Shown: positions 26,140 to 33,647 of the stretch, one piece after another
Position numbering within the stretch: position 1 is the first letter of the stretch
How the letters are laid out: every line of letters starts with the position of its first letter
DNA from: CAYMPH01 sp964392365
GTDB taxonomy: Bacteria; Spirochaetota; UBA4802; UBA5550
Assembly: GCA_964392365.1 (NCBI GenBank)
Contig: CAYMPH010000003.1
Span: 290,499-354,498, forward strand
Direction: 5' to 3'
Length of the DNA stretch: 64,000 bases
Notes under the pieces: model-generated
What the model saw: the letters and a program-made list of their open reading frames with translations, nothing else
Database searches by the model: none
Told to the model about the DNA's origin: nothing
Program-made: the position numbers and the translations under genes

Positions 26140-27309
26140 ATGAAAAAAAATAATGTTCTGCTGTCATTTATAATTGTTATATCATTTTTTTTTATCACTT
26201 CCTGTAAAAAAACATCAAATGAAATTATTGTCGGCGGTTTATTCGATATAACCGGTCAGACTGCTGAAACAGGTACGAAATTTGCAGAAGGGATAAGAAG
26301 CTATATTGATTATATAAATTTAAAAGGGGGAATTAACGGCCGTAAAGTCAGGCTGATTGAATATGATACAGCATATATGGCAACCAGGGATCTGGCTGCT
26401 TATGACAAGCTTATTAATGAAGATAATGCCCATTTAATTATAGGCTGGAGCACAGGAGGCACAACAGCGCTGCTTCCGAAAATAAAAAAAGATAAAATTC
26501 CATTTACGGGAGTATCATTGTCAAAAAATCTTGCCGATGTTAAAGCTGCGCCTTATAACTATCTGATGTCTCCGACATATTCCGACCAGGTGAAAATAAT
26601 ATTTAAATATATACTGAGCGATTGGAAGGATAAGAGCCGTAAGCCTAAAGTAGCCCTGCTGTACAATGATACGGAATTCGGCAAATCACCTGTTCCCGAT
26701 GCGCGTATGTTTGCTGAAAAAATGGGGATTGAAATTGTATCTGAAGAAATAGTTTTTCTCGATGCCAGGGAGGCGGGTGATCAGATTACCCGCATGAAGG
26801 AAAAAAATCCTGATTATGCCATAGTTAATGAAACTGCCTGGTCTGCATCTGTAATACTGAAAGAAGCAAAAAAAAATAATCTGAAAACAAGGTTTATCGG
26901 GCTTATCTGGTGTACTGATGATAAAGTAGTGGCGTTCGCCGGTAAAGACGCAGAAGGTTATATGGGCGTGTTCCCTTTTTTATTTGATCCCAGTATTCCG
27001 GGTATTAAGGAAATACTGGAATATAATATCAAGAAAAATCCTGCAGGTTTCAATCCGCCCATACGATATATCAACGGGTGGGTTCTTGCCATGGTTATGC
27101 TGGAAGGTGTACGCAGAGCGGGTGATGATTTATCTCATGAAGGCATAATCAGGGGTATAGAGAGCATCAATAATTTCAATACAGGCGATATTACAGCACC
27201 GTTTTCCTTTTCAAAAATAGAACATATCGGATATAAAAAAATAAAATTAGGCAGGGTGATAAACGGCAAATGGCAGATAATTACAGATTTTCTATCGGCT
27301 GAGGATTAA
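26140..27309 (+). CDS. LivK-type periplasmic substrate-binding lipoprotein
   Basis: A 389-residue type I periplasmic binding protein (Peripla_BP_6). The signal peptide ends in the lipobox FFITSC. The first lobe starts VGGLFDITGQTAETG and continues with GGINGRKVRLIEYDTAY; GWSTGGTTALLP near 105 and LLYNDTEFGKS near 170 line the cleft as in branched-chain amino acid or amide binders. I start at ATG 26140, after AAGGTGG; the GTG at 26131 lies inside that ribosome-binding site. The stop is only 6 bases before a hybrid histidine kinase and no ABC permease or ATPase follows, so this protein probably delivers its ligand to the kinase as a sensor and not to a transporter. Confidence 0.9.
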   Translation: MKKNNVLLSFIIVISFFFITSCKKTSNEIIVGGLFDITGQTAETGTKFAEGIRSYIDYINLKGGINGRKVRLIEYDTAYMATRDLAAYDKLINEDNAHLIIGWSTGGTTALLPKIKKDKIPFTGVSLSKNLADVKAAPYNYLMSPTYSDQVKIIFKYILSDWKDKSRKPKVALLYNDTEFGKSPVPDARMFAEKMGIEIVSEEIVFLDAREAGDQITRMKEKNPDYAIVNETAWSASVILKEAKKNNLKTRFIGLIWCTDDKVVAFAGKDAEGYMGVFPFLFDPSIPGIKEILEYNIKKNPAGFNPPIRYINGWVLAMVMLEGVRRAGDDLSHEGIIRGIESINNFNTGDITAPFSFSKIEHIGYKKIKLGRVINGKWQIITDFLSAED

Positions 27310-27315
27310 ATTTTT

Positions 27316-30114
27316 ATGGAATTTTCATTTAAATCTACAATCGGGAAAAAAATTATAGGAAGTTTTTTTTTCATAATTGCAATATTGATCGCTTTCAGTA
27401 CTTTAACTTTTTATAACCTCGGTATTATTGAAGATATGGTCAACAGCCAGCTCATGGAAAAAGCAAATGCCCGGTCGCTGGTTAAGGATATTATTATTAA
27501 AGGAAACAATATCTCAAACCTGATAGACCACTACTGCAGGGAAAATGATAACGATGAAAAAAATGCCATAAGAATCAACATCAATGATGAAATACGATTT
27601 ATTAAAATCTTTATTCAGCAGATTTTTTCACAGACTCTTAGTGATGAAGAGGAAGTAATATTTATCACATTAAAAAAATCGTTTGAGCGCTATAATGATA
27701 AAATCCAGTCAGTTTTAAACTCCTCAGTAAAAGACAGCGAATTTACAATGCTTAACCTGAAATTCATGACACGGATAATGCAGGTTGATAAAATCGAAAC
27801 TGAGCTTATGTATCAAGCCTGGGAAAACTCAAGGGAAAGAATCGGACTTATAAAAACTTTTTTCCTTATATTCTGCATTTTAGCATTTATTATCGGCCTG
27901 GTATTAAATCTTATTAATACCCGCGCTATCATCAATCCTATTGCAAATCTCGTAAGGGTTCTGGATGAATACGGGCAGGGGAATGTTTCTGTCAGAGCGG
28001 AAATAAAAAGCAGAGATGAGATTGGTTTTTTTTCAGGGAGATTCAATGCAATGCTTGAACAGATCAATGCTTACTCTGAAGGGATTAAAAGAACAAATGA
28101 GGATCTCCAGAAAAAAAATATGGAACTATACGAAAGCAGAAGCAGGCTCCAGGCGCTTTCAGATGCCACACCATATGCAATAATAATCTGCAATACTGAC
28201 GGCAGTATTATTGATGTGAACATTTCCAGTGTTGAACTTTTCGGATATACTTATAATGAATTTACGAAACTCGCCATTGATGACCTTAACCGTGATTTTT
28301 CATTTAAGGATATTATGGAGAAAAATATCGCTCTGGTTATGCAGGGTGAAAAACCGGATATAGAATGTACTGTTGTTAAAAAAAATTCAATGATAGTCCC
28401 TGTTGTTATGAGAATTCAGAAAATGGAACTTGCAGATAAAAACTTTCTTCTTCTCATATTGACTGATATCTCTGAAAGTAAAAGATCTAAAGAGACAATA
28501 CTGACACAATATAAGGAAATTCAGCTTCAGAATAAAAATCTAGCGGAAGTAAATAAAGAGCTGGAAAAGTCCCATAAAGAAGTTTTTACTTCAAATAAGC
28601 AGCTCTACGAAGAAAAGGAAAAGATGGATACGACGCTCAGGTCTCTCGGCGAAGGTGTTATCACTACGGATGTCGACGGCAGGGTTGAGTTCATGAACAG
28701 AGCTGCAGCAGAGATTACAGGTTATCAAATGGAAGAAGCTCCTGGAAAATCCATCTCTGAAATTTTTCCATTTATAAATGAGCAGACTGATAACACGGGG
28801 ATTTCTTCAGTTTTCAGGATAAAGGAAACAGGAGAAGCTGTTGATTATGGAGGAAAAGCGGTTTTTGTCACAAAATCCGGAGAAAAAAAGATTATAGCTC
28901 CTGTTTTTGCGCCTCTCAGGAACAAGAGTAATATTATTTTCGGGATTGTAATAATATTCCGTGATATTACAGAAAAATTATTAATGGAAGAGGAGATGCT
29001 GAAGGCATCTAAACTTGAATCTCTCGGAATCATAGCTGGCGGGATTGCCCATGATTTCAATAATCTTCTTACGTCTATAATCGGAAATATATCTCTTGCG
29101 CTAATCAACTCAAAGCCTGAAGATAAAAATTTTGAAATTCTGATGGAGGCTGAAAAAGTCAGTATTAGAACAAAGGATCTTACTCAGCAGCTTCTTACTT
29201 TTTCAAGAGGAGGAGAGCCGATAATCAGGACTATTTCCATTCAAAGTCTTTTAAAAGATACAACAACATTTGTCCTGAGAGGATCATTGGTAAAAGCTGA
29301 ATATGATATTCCGGATGATCTGTGGAACGCAAAGGCAGATGAAGGACAGATAAGCCAGGTAGTGCACAATCTTGTCTTGAATGCACGGGAATCCATGCAG
29401 GGAGGCGGAACAGTTGTAATATCAGCAAAAAATGTTTCAGTTGGCAGCAAAAGCAGGCTTGCAGTAACGCCGGGCAACTATATTAAAATATCAATTATAG
29501 ATAAAGGCTACGGGATTCCGAAAAAAAACATGCTGAAAATTTTTGAGCCGTATTTTACAACTAAAGATAAAGGGCACGGGCTTGGTCTTGCTGTTACATA
29601 TTCTGTTGTTAAAAAACATAACGGCTTTATTTTTGTTGATTCGGAAATCGGGGCAGGAACTACATTTGATATATATCTTCCTGCGATCAAAGAGGACGTG
29701 TCAGCAGATTCAAATATAAAAAAACAGAAAGATTTCACCGGATTTAATATTCTTCTTATGGATGATGAAGATATGATCCTGACTGTAGGGAGAAGGATGT
29801 TCAAGCATCTCGGGTTTACTGTTACCTGCGTCAAAGATGGGGCAGCAGCTATTGAAGAATATAAAAAAGCAAAAATATCCGGCAGCGGATTTAATCTTGT
29901 TGTAATGGATCTCACTATTCCCGGAGGCATGGGCGGAAAGGAAGCGGCATTTCTTCTGAAAGAATTTGATTCATCAGCAAAAATGATTGTTTCGAGCGGA
30001 TATTCAAATGACCCGGTTATGGCCAATTACCGTGAATATGGTTTTTGCGGAATTCTGGTCAAACCATATAATATTAATGATCTTCAGAATATATTAAGTG
30101 TGTGTTTTGATTAA
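27316..30114 (+). CDS. Hybrid sensor histidine kinase (HAMP-PAS-PAS-HisKA-HATPase-REC)
   Basis: A 932-residue membrane kinase. One helix at about 12-34, an extracytoplasmic helical domain to about 180, a second helix about 182-203, HAMP about 205-260, then PAS (270-390), coiled coil, PAS (430-555), HisKA with phospho-acceptor H579 in GGIAHDFNNLL, the ATPase domain (NARESMQGGG, GYGIPKKNMLKIFEPYF, GHGLGLA), and a receiver domain with acceptor D865 (VVMDLTIPGG) and the conserved Lys in GILVKPY. The HDFNN form of the H-box marks the NtrB-like kinase class. Being fused to a receiver, it must pass phosphate on to an Hpt or separate regulator that is not encoded here. It is transcribed with the preceding binding protein. 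Confidence 0.93.
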   Translation: MEFSFKSTIGKKIIGSFFFIIAILIAFSTLTFYNLGIIEDMVNSQLMEKANARSLVKDIIIKGNNISNLIDHYCRENDNDEKNAIRININDEIRFIKIFIQQIFSQTLSDEEEVIFITLKKSFERYNDKIQSVLNSSVKDSEFTMLNLKFMTRIMQVDKIETELMYQAWENSRERIGLIKTFFLIFCILAFIIGLVLNLINTRAIINPIANLVRVLDEYGQGNVSVRAEIKSRDEIGFFSGRFNAMLEQINAYSEGIKRTNEDLQKKNMELYESRSRLQALSDATPYAIIICNTDGSIIDVNISSVELFGYTYNEFTKLAIDDLNRDFSFKDIMEKNIALVMQGEKPDIECTVVKKNSMIVPVVMRIQKMELADKNFLLLILTDISESKRSKETILTQYKEIQLQNKNLAEVNKELEKSHKEVFTSNKQLYEEKEKMDTTLRSLGEGVITTDVDGRVEFMNRAAAEITGYQMEEAPGKSISEIFPFINEQTDNTGISSVFRIKETGEAVDYGGKAVFVTKSGEKKIIAPVFAPLRNKSNIIFGIVIIFRDITEKLLMEEEMLKASKLESLGIIAGGIAHDFNNLLTSIIGNISLALINSKPEDKNFEILMEAEKVSIRTKDLTQQLLTFSRGGEPIIRTISIQSLLKDTTTFVLRGSLVKAEYDIPDDLWNAKADEGQISQVVHNLVLNARESMQGGGTVVISAKNVSVGSKSRLAVTPGNYIKISIIDKGYGIPKKNMLKIFEPYFTTKDKGHGLGLAVTYSVVKKHNGFIFVDSEIGAGTTFDIYLPAIKEDVSADSNIKKQKDFTGFNILLMDDEDMILTVGRRMFKHLGFTVTCVKDGAAAIEEYKKAKISGSGFNLVVMDLTIPGGMGGKEAAFLLKEFDSSAKMIVSSGYSNDPVMANYREYGFCGILVKPYNINDLQNILSVCFD

Positions 30115-30208
30115 ACTTTATTATTTAATTGTAATATTCTTAATTTTCAATTTTGCAGGTTTTTAAAAATAATATATAAAAAAGCTTTGAAAAAAAACGG
30201 AGTAGTGT

Positions 30209-31288
30209 ATGAAAATTTTTTTTAAGTGGTTTGGCATTTTCATTGGAGGGGTATTGCTTCTTCTTTTACTTGTATTCTTCGGGCTTTATATTCACTGGAA
30301 AACATTAGCAGCTCAGCCGATTACCGGGGATGACGGGAAAAACATTAAAGGTAGCATATCTGTAATGGAACAGATAACTCTCGGCGGAATCAGGCAGACA
30401 ATATATATCAGAGGTTATGATCAGACAAAGCCTGTTATATTATTCCTTCACGGCGGGCCCGGTTCGCCTGAATCAGTGATGATCAAACACTATAATGCAT
30501 CACTTGAAAAGAATTTTATTGTAGTCAACTGGGATCAGCGGGGCTCAGGTAAAAGCTATTCTCCATTTATTCCTGAAAATACAATGAATGCAAATCAGTT
30601 TGTTTCAGATACGATAGAGCTTGCTGAATATCTGCGCAATAGATTTAAACAGGGAAAAATATATCTTGTAGGCCATTCATGGGGAAGCGTTCTCGGAATA
30701 TATGCAATACGTAAGCATCCGGAAATGTTTCGTGCCTATATTGGTGTAGGGCAGGTTGTTAATCTTTCTGAAAATGAGAGACTTTCATATAAGTTTACTC
30801 TTGATGAAGCCCATAGAAGGGGGGATGCGTATGCTCTCAAAAAACTTGAGAGCATAAAAGAGTATTATATAATATCAAATTATAAACTTTCCAAACTGAT
30901 GAAACAGAGAGATATACTCATGAAATACGGAGGTGCTTTATATGGCAGGAATAATTATGATCTGCTTTTCAAAGCTGATCTTAAAGGCGAATACAGCATT
31001 TTTGATATGGTGACATTTCTGCTAGGCAGTTACAAATCAATTTCTCAGATGTGGCCTGAACTGATGCAGAATGTTAAACTGGAAAAGACAGATACGGAAT
31101 TTAAAATTCCGGTTTATTTTTTTACAGGCTCTCATGATTATAATGTGCCTTTCGAACTTACAGAAAAGTATTTTCAGATAATAAAAGCTCCCAGGAAGGG
31201 AATCGTGTGGTTTGATAAATCAGCTCACATGCCGAATTTCGAGGAGCCGGATAAGTTTATGACAGAGCTCAATAAAGTTTTCAGATGA
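30209..31288 (+). CDS. Alpha/beta hydrolase, prolyl aminopeptidase-like
   Basis: A 359-residue serine hydrolase anchored by an N-terminal helix (about 8-30). Motifs are the oxyanion region HGGPGSPES (about 86-94), NWDQRGSGKSY, the nucleophile elbow GHSWGS with S157, the acid in TGSHDYNVP and the His in SAHMPNFEEP near the end. HGGPG and DQRGSGKS are typical of proline iminopeptidases (peptidase S33) and their relatives, but many such proteins hydrolyse esters, so the substrate is open. A cap domain fills about 185-285. CGGAG lies upstream of the ATG. Its neighbours are unrelated. Confidence 0.85.
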   Translation: MKIFFKWFGIFIGGVLLLLLLVFFGLYIHWKTLAAQPITGDDGKNIKGSISVMEQITLGGIRQTIYIRGYDQTKPVILFLHGGPGSPESVMIKHYNASLEKNFIVVNWDQRGSGKSYSPFIPENTMNANQFVSDTIELAEYLRNRFKQGKIYLVGHSWGSVLGIYAIRKHPEMFRAYIGVGQVVNLSENERLSYKFTLDEAHRRGDAYALKKLESIKEYYIISNYKLSKLMKQRDILMKYGGALYGRNNYDLLFKADLKGEYSIFDMVTFLLGSYKSISQMWPELMQNVKLEKTDTEFKIPVYFFTGSHDYNVPFELTEKYFQIIKAPRKGIVWFDKSAHMPNFEEPDKFMTELNKVFR

Positions 31289-31350
31289 GTAAATATCATA
31301 AGTAAAATTTTTTATAAAGATATTGATTAAAATATTATGGAGTATAAATA

Positions 31351-32058
31351 ATGGAATGGATTATTGCTCTTCTGACTCTTACATTTCTTGAGATAGTTCT
31401 TGGTATTGATAATATAATTTTTATTTCAATTCTTACAAACAGGATGAAGGAATCTCAAAAAAATAAAGGCCGGATTATCGGGCTTTCGCTGGCGCTTTTT
31501 TTCAGAATAATTCTTCTATTCTCTCTTACCTGGATGGTTAAGCACCTCACTACTCCATTGTTTTCTATGCTGAAATTTGATTTCAGCATAAGAGAAATAA
31601 TTCTAATCTCCGGAGGGTTGTTTCTCCTTGCCAAGAGCACGAGCGAAATGCATTCGAAAATTGAAGGACATACCGGGAGCAGCGAATCAGTAATTAAATC
31701 TGCCGGTTTTATTAATACTATAATTCAGATAAGTCTTCTGGATATAGTATTTTCTTTTGATTCCATACTTACAGCTATTGGTCTAACTGATCAGCTTCCT
31801 GTAATGATAACAGCAGTAATCATATCAATAATTTTAATGATGATTTTTTCAGGAAAGGTTGCTGATTTTATTCATAAGAATCCGACTCTGGAAATACTTG
31901 CACTCGCATTTCTTATCCTTATCGGATTTATGCTTGTTCTTGACGGTTTTCACTACCAGATTCCTAAAGGATATATTTATTTTGCTGTTTTCTTTTCCCT
32001 GTTTGTGGAAGTTCTTAATATGAAATTCAGGAAAAAACACATCAAACAGGAACTGTAG
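31351..32058 (+). CDS. TerC-family integral membrane protein
   Basis: A 235-residue protein with about seven membrane helices. It begins MEWIIALLTLTFLEIVLGIDN, the family's first helix with the conserved Glu and GIDN, and the second half repeats the fold with LLDIVFSFDSILTAIGLT, giving the two acidic metal-site helices. TerC relatives are linked to tellurite resistance and, in better-studied members, to Mn2+ export during protein secretion. No ter operon is present here, so a metal-export role is the more likely guess. TGGAG lies about 9 bases before the ATG. Confidence 0.88.
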   Translation: MEWIIALLTLTFLEIVLGIDNIIFISILTNRMKESQKNKGRIIGLSLALFFRIILLFSLTWMVKHLTTPLFSMLKFDFSIREIILISGGLFLLAKSTSEMHSKIEGHTGSSESVIKSAGFINTIIQISLLDIVFSFDSILTAIGLTDQLPVMITAVIISIILMMIFSGKVADFIHKNPTLEILALAFLILIGFMLVLDGFHYQIPKGYIYFAVFFSLFVEVLNMKFRKKHIKQEL

Positions 32059-32215
32059 CTTTAAGAAAAAAAATATTATACAGACTTTCTTTTCTGGAAT
32101 GAAAAAAGAAATATTATAAGCAGTTTAAGATTGATTATCAGTTAAAAAAACTCCTTTTTAACCGCATTTTATAATACAAAATATCTCCTGGAATTAATAA
32201 TACCGTAATTTTGAA

Positions 32216-32244
32216 AATAAAAAACCGTCCGGCAGGTTTTTTAT
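32216..32244. terminator. Terminator-like hairpin
   Basis: AATAAAAACC (32216-32225) pairs with GGTTTTTTATT (32234-32244), allowing one bulged T. The T tract is within the 3' arm, so it could end transcripts from either side. TTGACA follows at 32245, perhaps part of the lipase promoter, but no well-spaced -10 box is seen. Confidence 0.45.
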
Positions 32245-32300
32245 TTGACATAAAAGTTGGTTTATAATTCTTTATTATAAACAATAACTAGGAGAATCTG

Positions 32301-33179
32301 ATGAAAAAAGTATTATTTATGGTAATTTTTGCCTTTATATTCAGCTCTGCACTTTTTGCTGCAGGAAAAACAAATGACAGCTGCGATACAAAGTATCCTA
32401 TAATTCTGGCGCATGGAATGGGAGCTCAATATGAAATTGCATGGGGCATAATGAAATATTGGAATAATATTCCTTCCGAATTAAGAGATAACGGGGCTGA
32501 TATATATATTACAAGTGTAAACTCCATGGATGGAACCGTTGATAAGGCAATTGCATGGAAGAAGCAGGTTCTTGAAATTCTGGCCATATCAAAGGCAGCT
32601 AAAGTAAATGTTATAGGGCATTCTCATGGAAGCGTTTATTCAAGATATGCAATATCCAATCTTGGTCTTGGTGGAAAAATCGCAAGTCATACAAGTATTG
32701 CAGGACCGCACAGGGGAAGCACAATCGCAACACTTATTGCAGGGATGATAAAGGGTAATATTCTTGAAGATGTTTTTAACGGCTTTTTCAAGCTGATCAT
32801 GAGCGATACTTCTTCAGATACAGTCAGCAATCTTCTTGACCTGACTCCTGCTTACATGACTACAGTTTTTAATCCGAAAACACCGGATGTATCCGGGATA
32901 TATTATCAGAGTTATGCGTATAAGATTGAAACTATTCTGGGTGCCGGAATTTTTGTTCCTACCTGGCCTATACTGAGAAATTACGAAGGGGACAATGACG
33001 GTCTTGTTTCAGTTACATCTGCCAAGTGGGGTAATTTCAGGGGAGTCATTAAAGGTTCGTTCTGGGCCGGAGTAAACCATCTTGCTGCTGTAGACATGCT
33101 TCTCGGAATTACACCGGGTTTTGATGCACCTGCTCATTTTGTAAATATAGTTTCTGATTTAAAAGTAAGAGGCTTTTAA
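32301..33179 (+). CDS. Secreted triacylglycerol lipase (family I)
   Basis: A 292-residue exported lipase. The signal peptide MKKVLFMVIFAFIFSSALFA is cleaved before AGK. YPIILAHGMGA holds the oxyanion site, GHSHGS the nucleophile S108, GDNDGLVSV the catalytic D233 with the Ca2+-site spacing of Pseudomonas and Burkholderia lipases, and NHLAAVDM the catalytic H260. This is the true lipase subfamily I.1/I.2 pattern. Those enzymes usually need a dedicated membrane foldase encoded just downstream; none is found here. AGGAG is 8 bases before the ATG, and a good terminator follows. Confidence 0.9.
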   Translation: MKKVLFMVIFAFIFSSALFAAGKTNDSCDTKYPIILAHGMGAQYEIAWGIMKYWNNIPSELRDNGADIYITSVNSMDGTVDKAIAWKKQVLEILAISKAAKVNVIGHSHGSVYSRYAISNLGLGGKIASHTSIAGPHRGSTIATLIAGMIKGNILEDVFNGFFKLIMSDTSSDTVSNLLDLTPAYMTTVFNPKTPDVSGIYYQSYAYKIETILGAGIFVPTWPILRNYEGDNDGLVSVTSAKWGNFRGVIKGSFWAGVNHLAAVDMLLGITPGFDAPAHFVNIVSDLKVRGF

Positions 33180-33206
33180 TAATAAATTAATATTATAAAA
33201 ATATAG

Positions 33207-33236
33207 GGCGCCCTGCTGGGGCGCCTGTTTGTTTTG
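33207..33236 (+). terminator. Rho-independent terminator after lipase
   Basis: GGCGCCC (33207-33213) and GGGCGCC (33219-33225) form a perfect stem with the loop TGCTG, followed by TGTTTGTTTT. It lies 27 bases after the lipase stop. Confidence 0.8.
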
Positions 33237-33647
33237 CAGGTGTCAATGGCTGTTCCAGTCGATGGAAAACTTTTATAATGTTTGTGCAATTATAGATATT
33301 GCTGAATCCGCTATATCATATTTTAAATGGAAGTCATCTTTTTACAGAAATAACAAATAAACTGCAAAATAAAATTTTTTACCCGTATGCATGTCTTTGA
33401 ATTTTCAGTGACAGGTTTGCTCCTATGCACCGGTATTTAAACAAATAAAACCATGGTCAGGTCGAATAGAGTGATATATACTCTAATGAATCTAATATTA
33501 TTATTATCTTGACTCTGGCAAATGGTATTTATATCTGGAAAAAGTTTTTCATGAATCTGCGAGTCTGAAATTCAGATTGAATATATAAAAATAGATTCCG
33601 TGAATCAGATGATAATACATTTTATTAAGGATAAATAAAACAGTAAT
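33237..33647. other. Gene-free AT-rich stretch
   Basis: About 410 bases ahead of the tandem acyltransferase genes. I find no convincing promoter boxes, repeat or RNA structure, and no coding frame. Confidence 0.5.
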
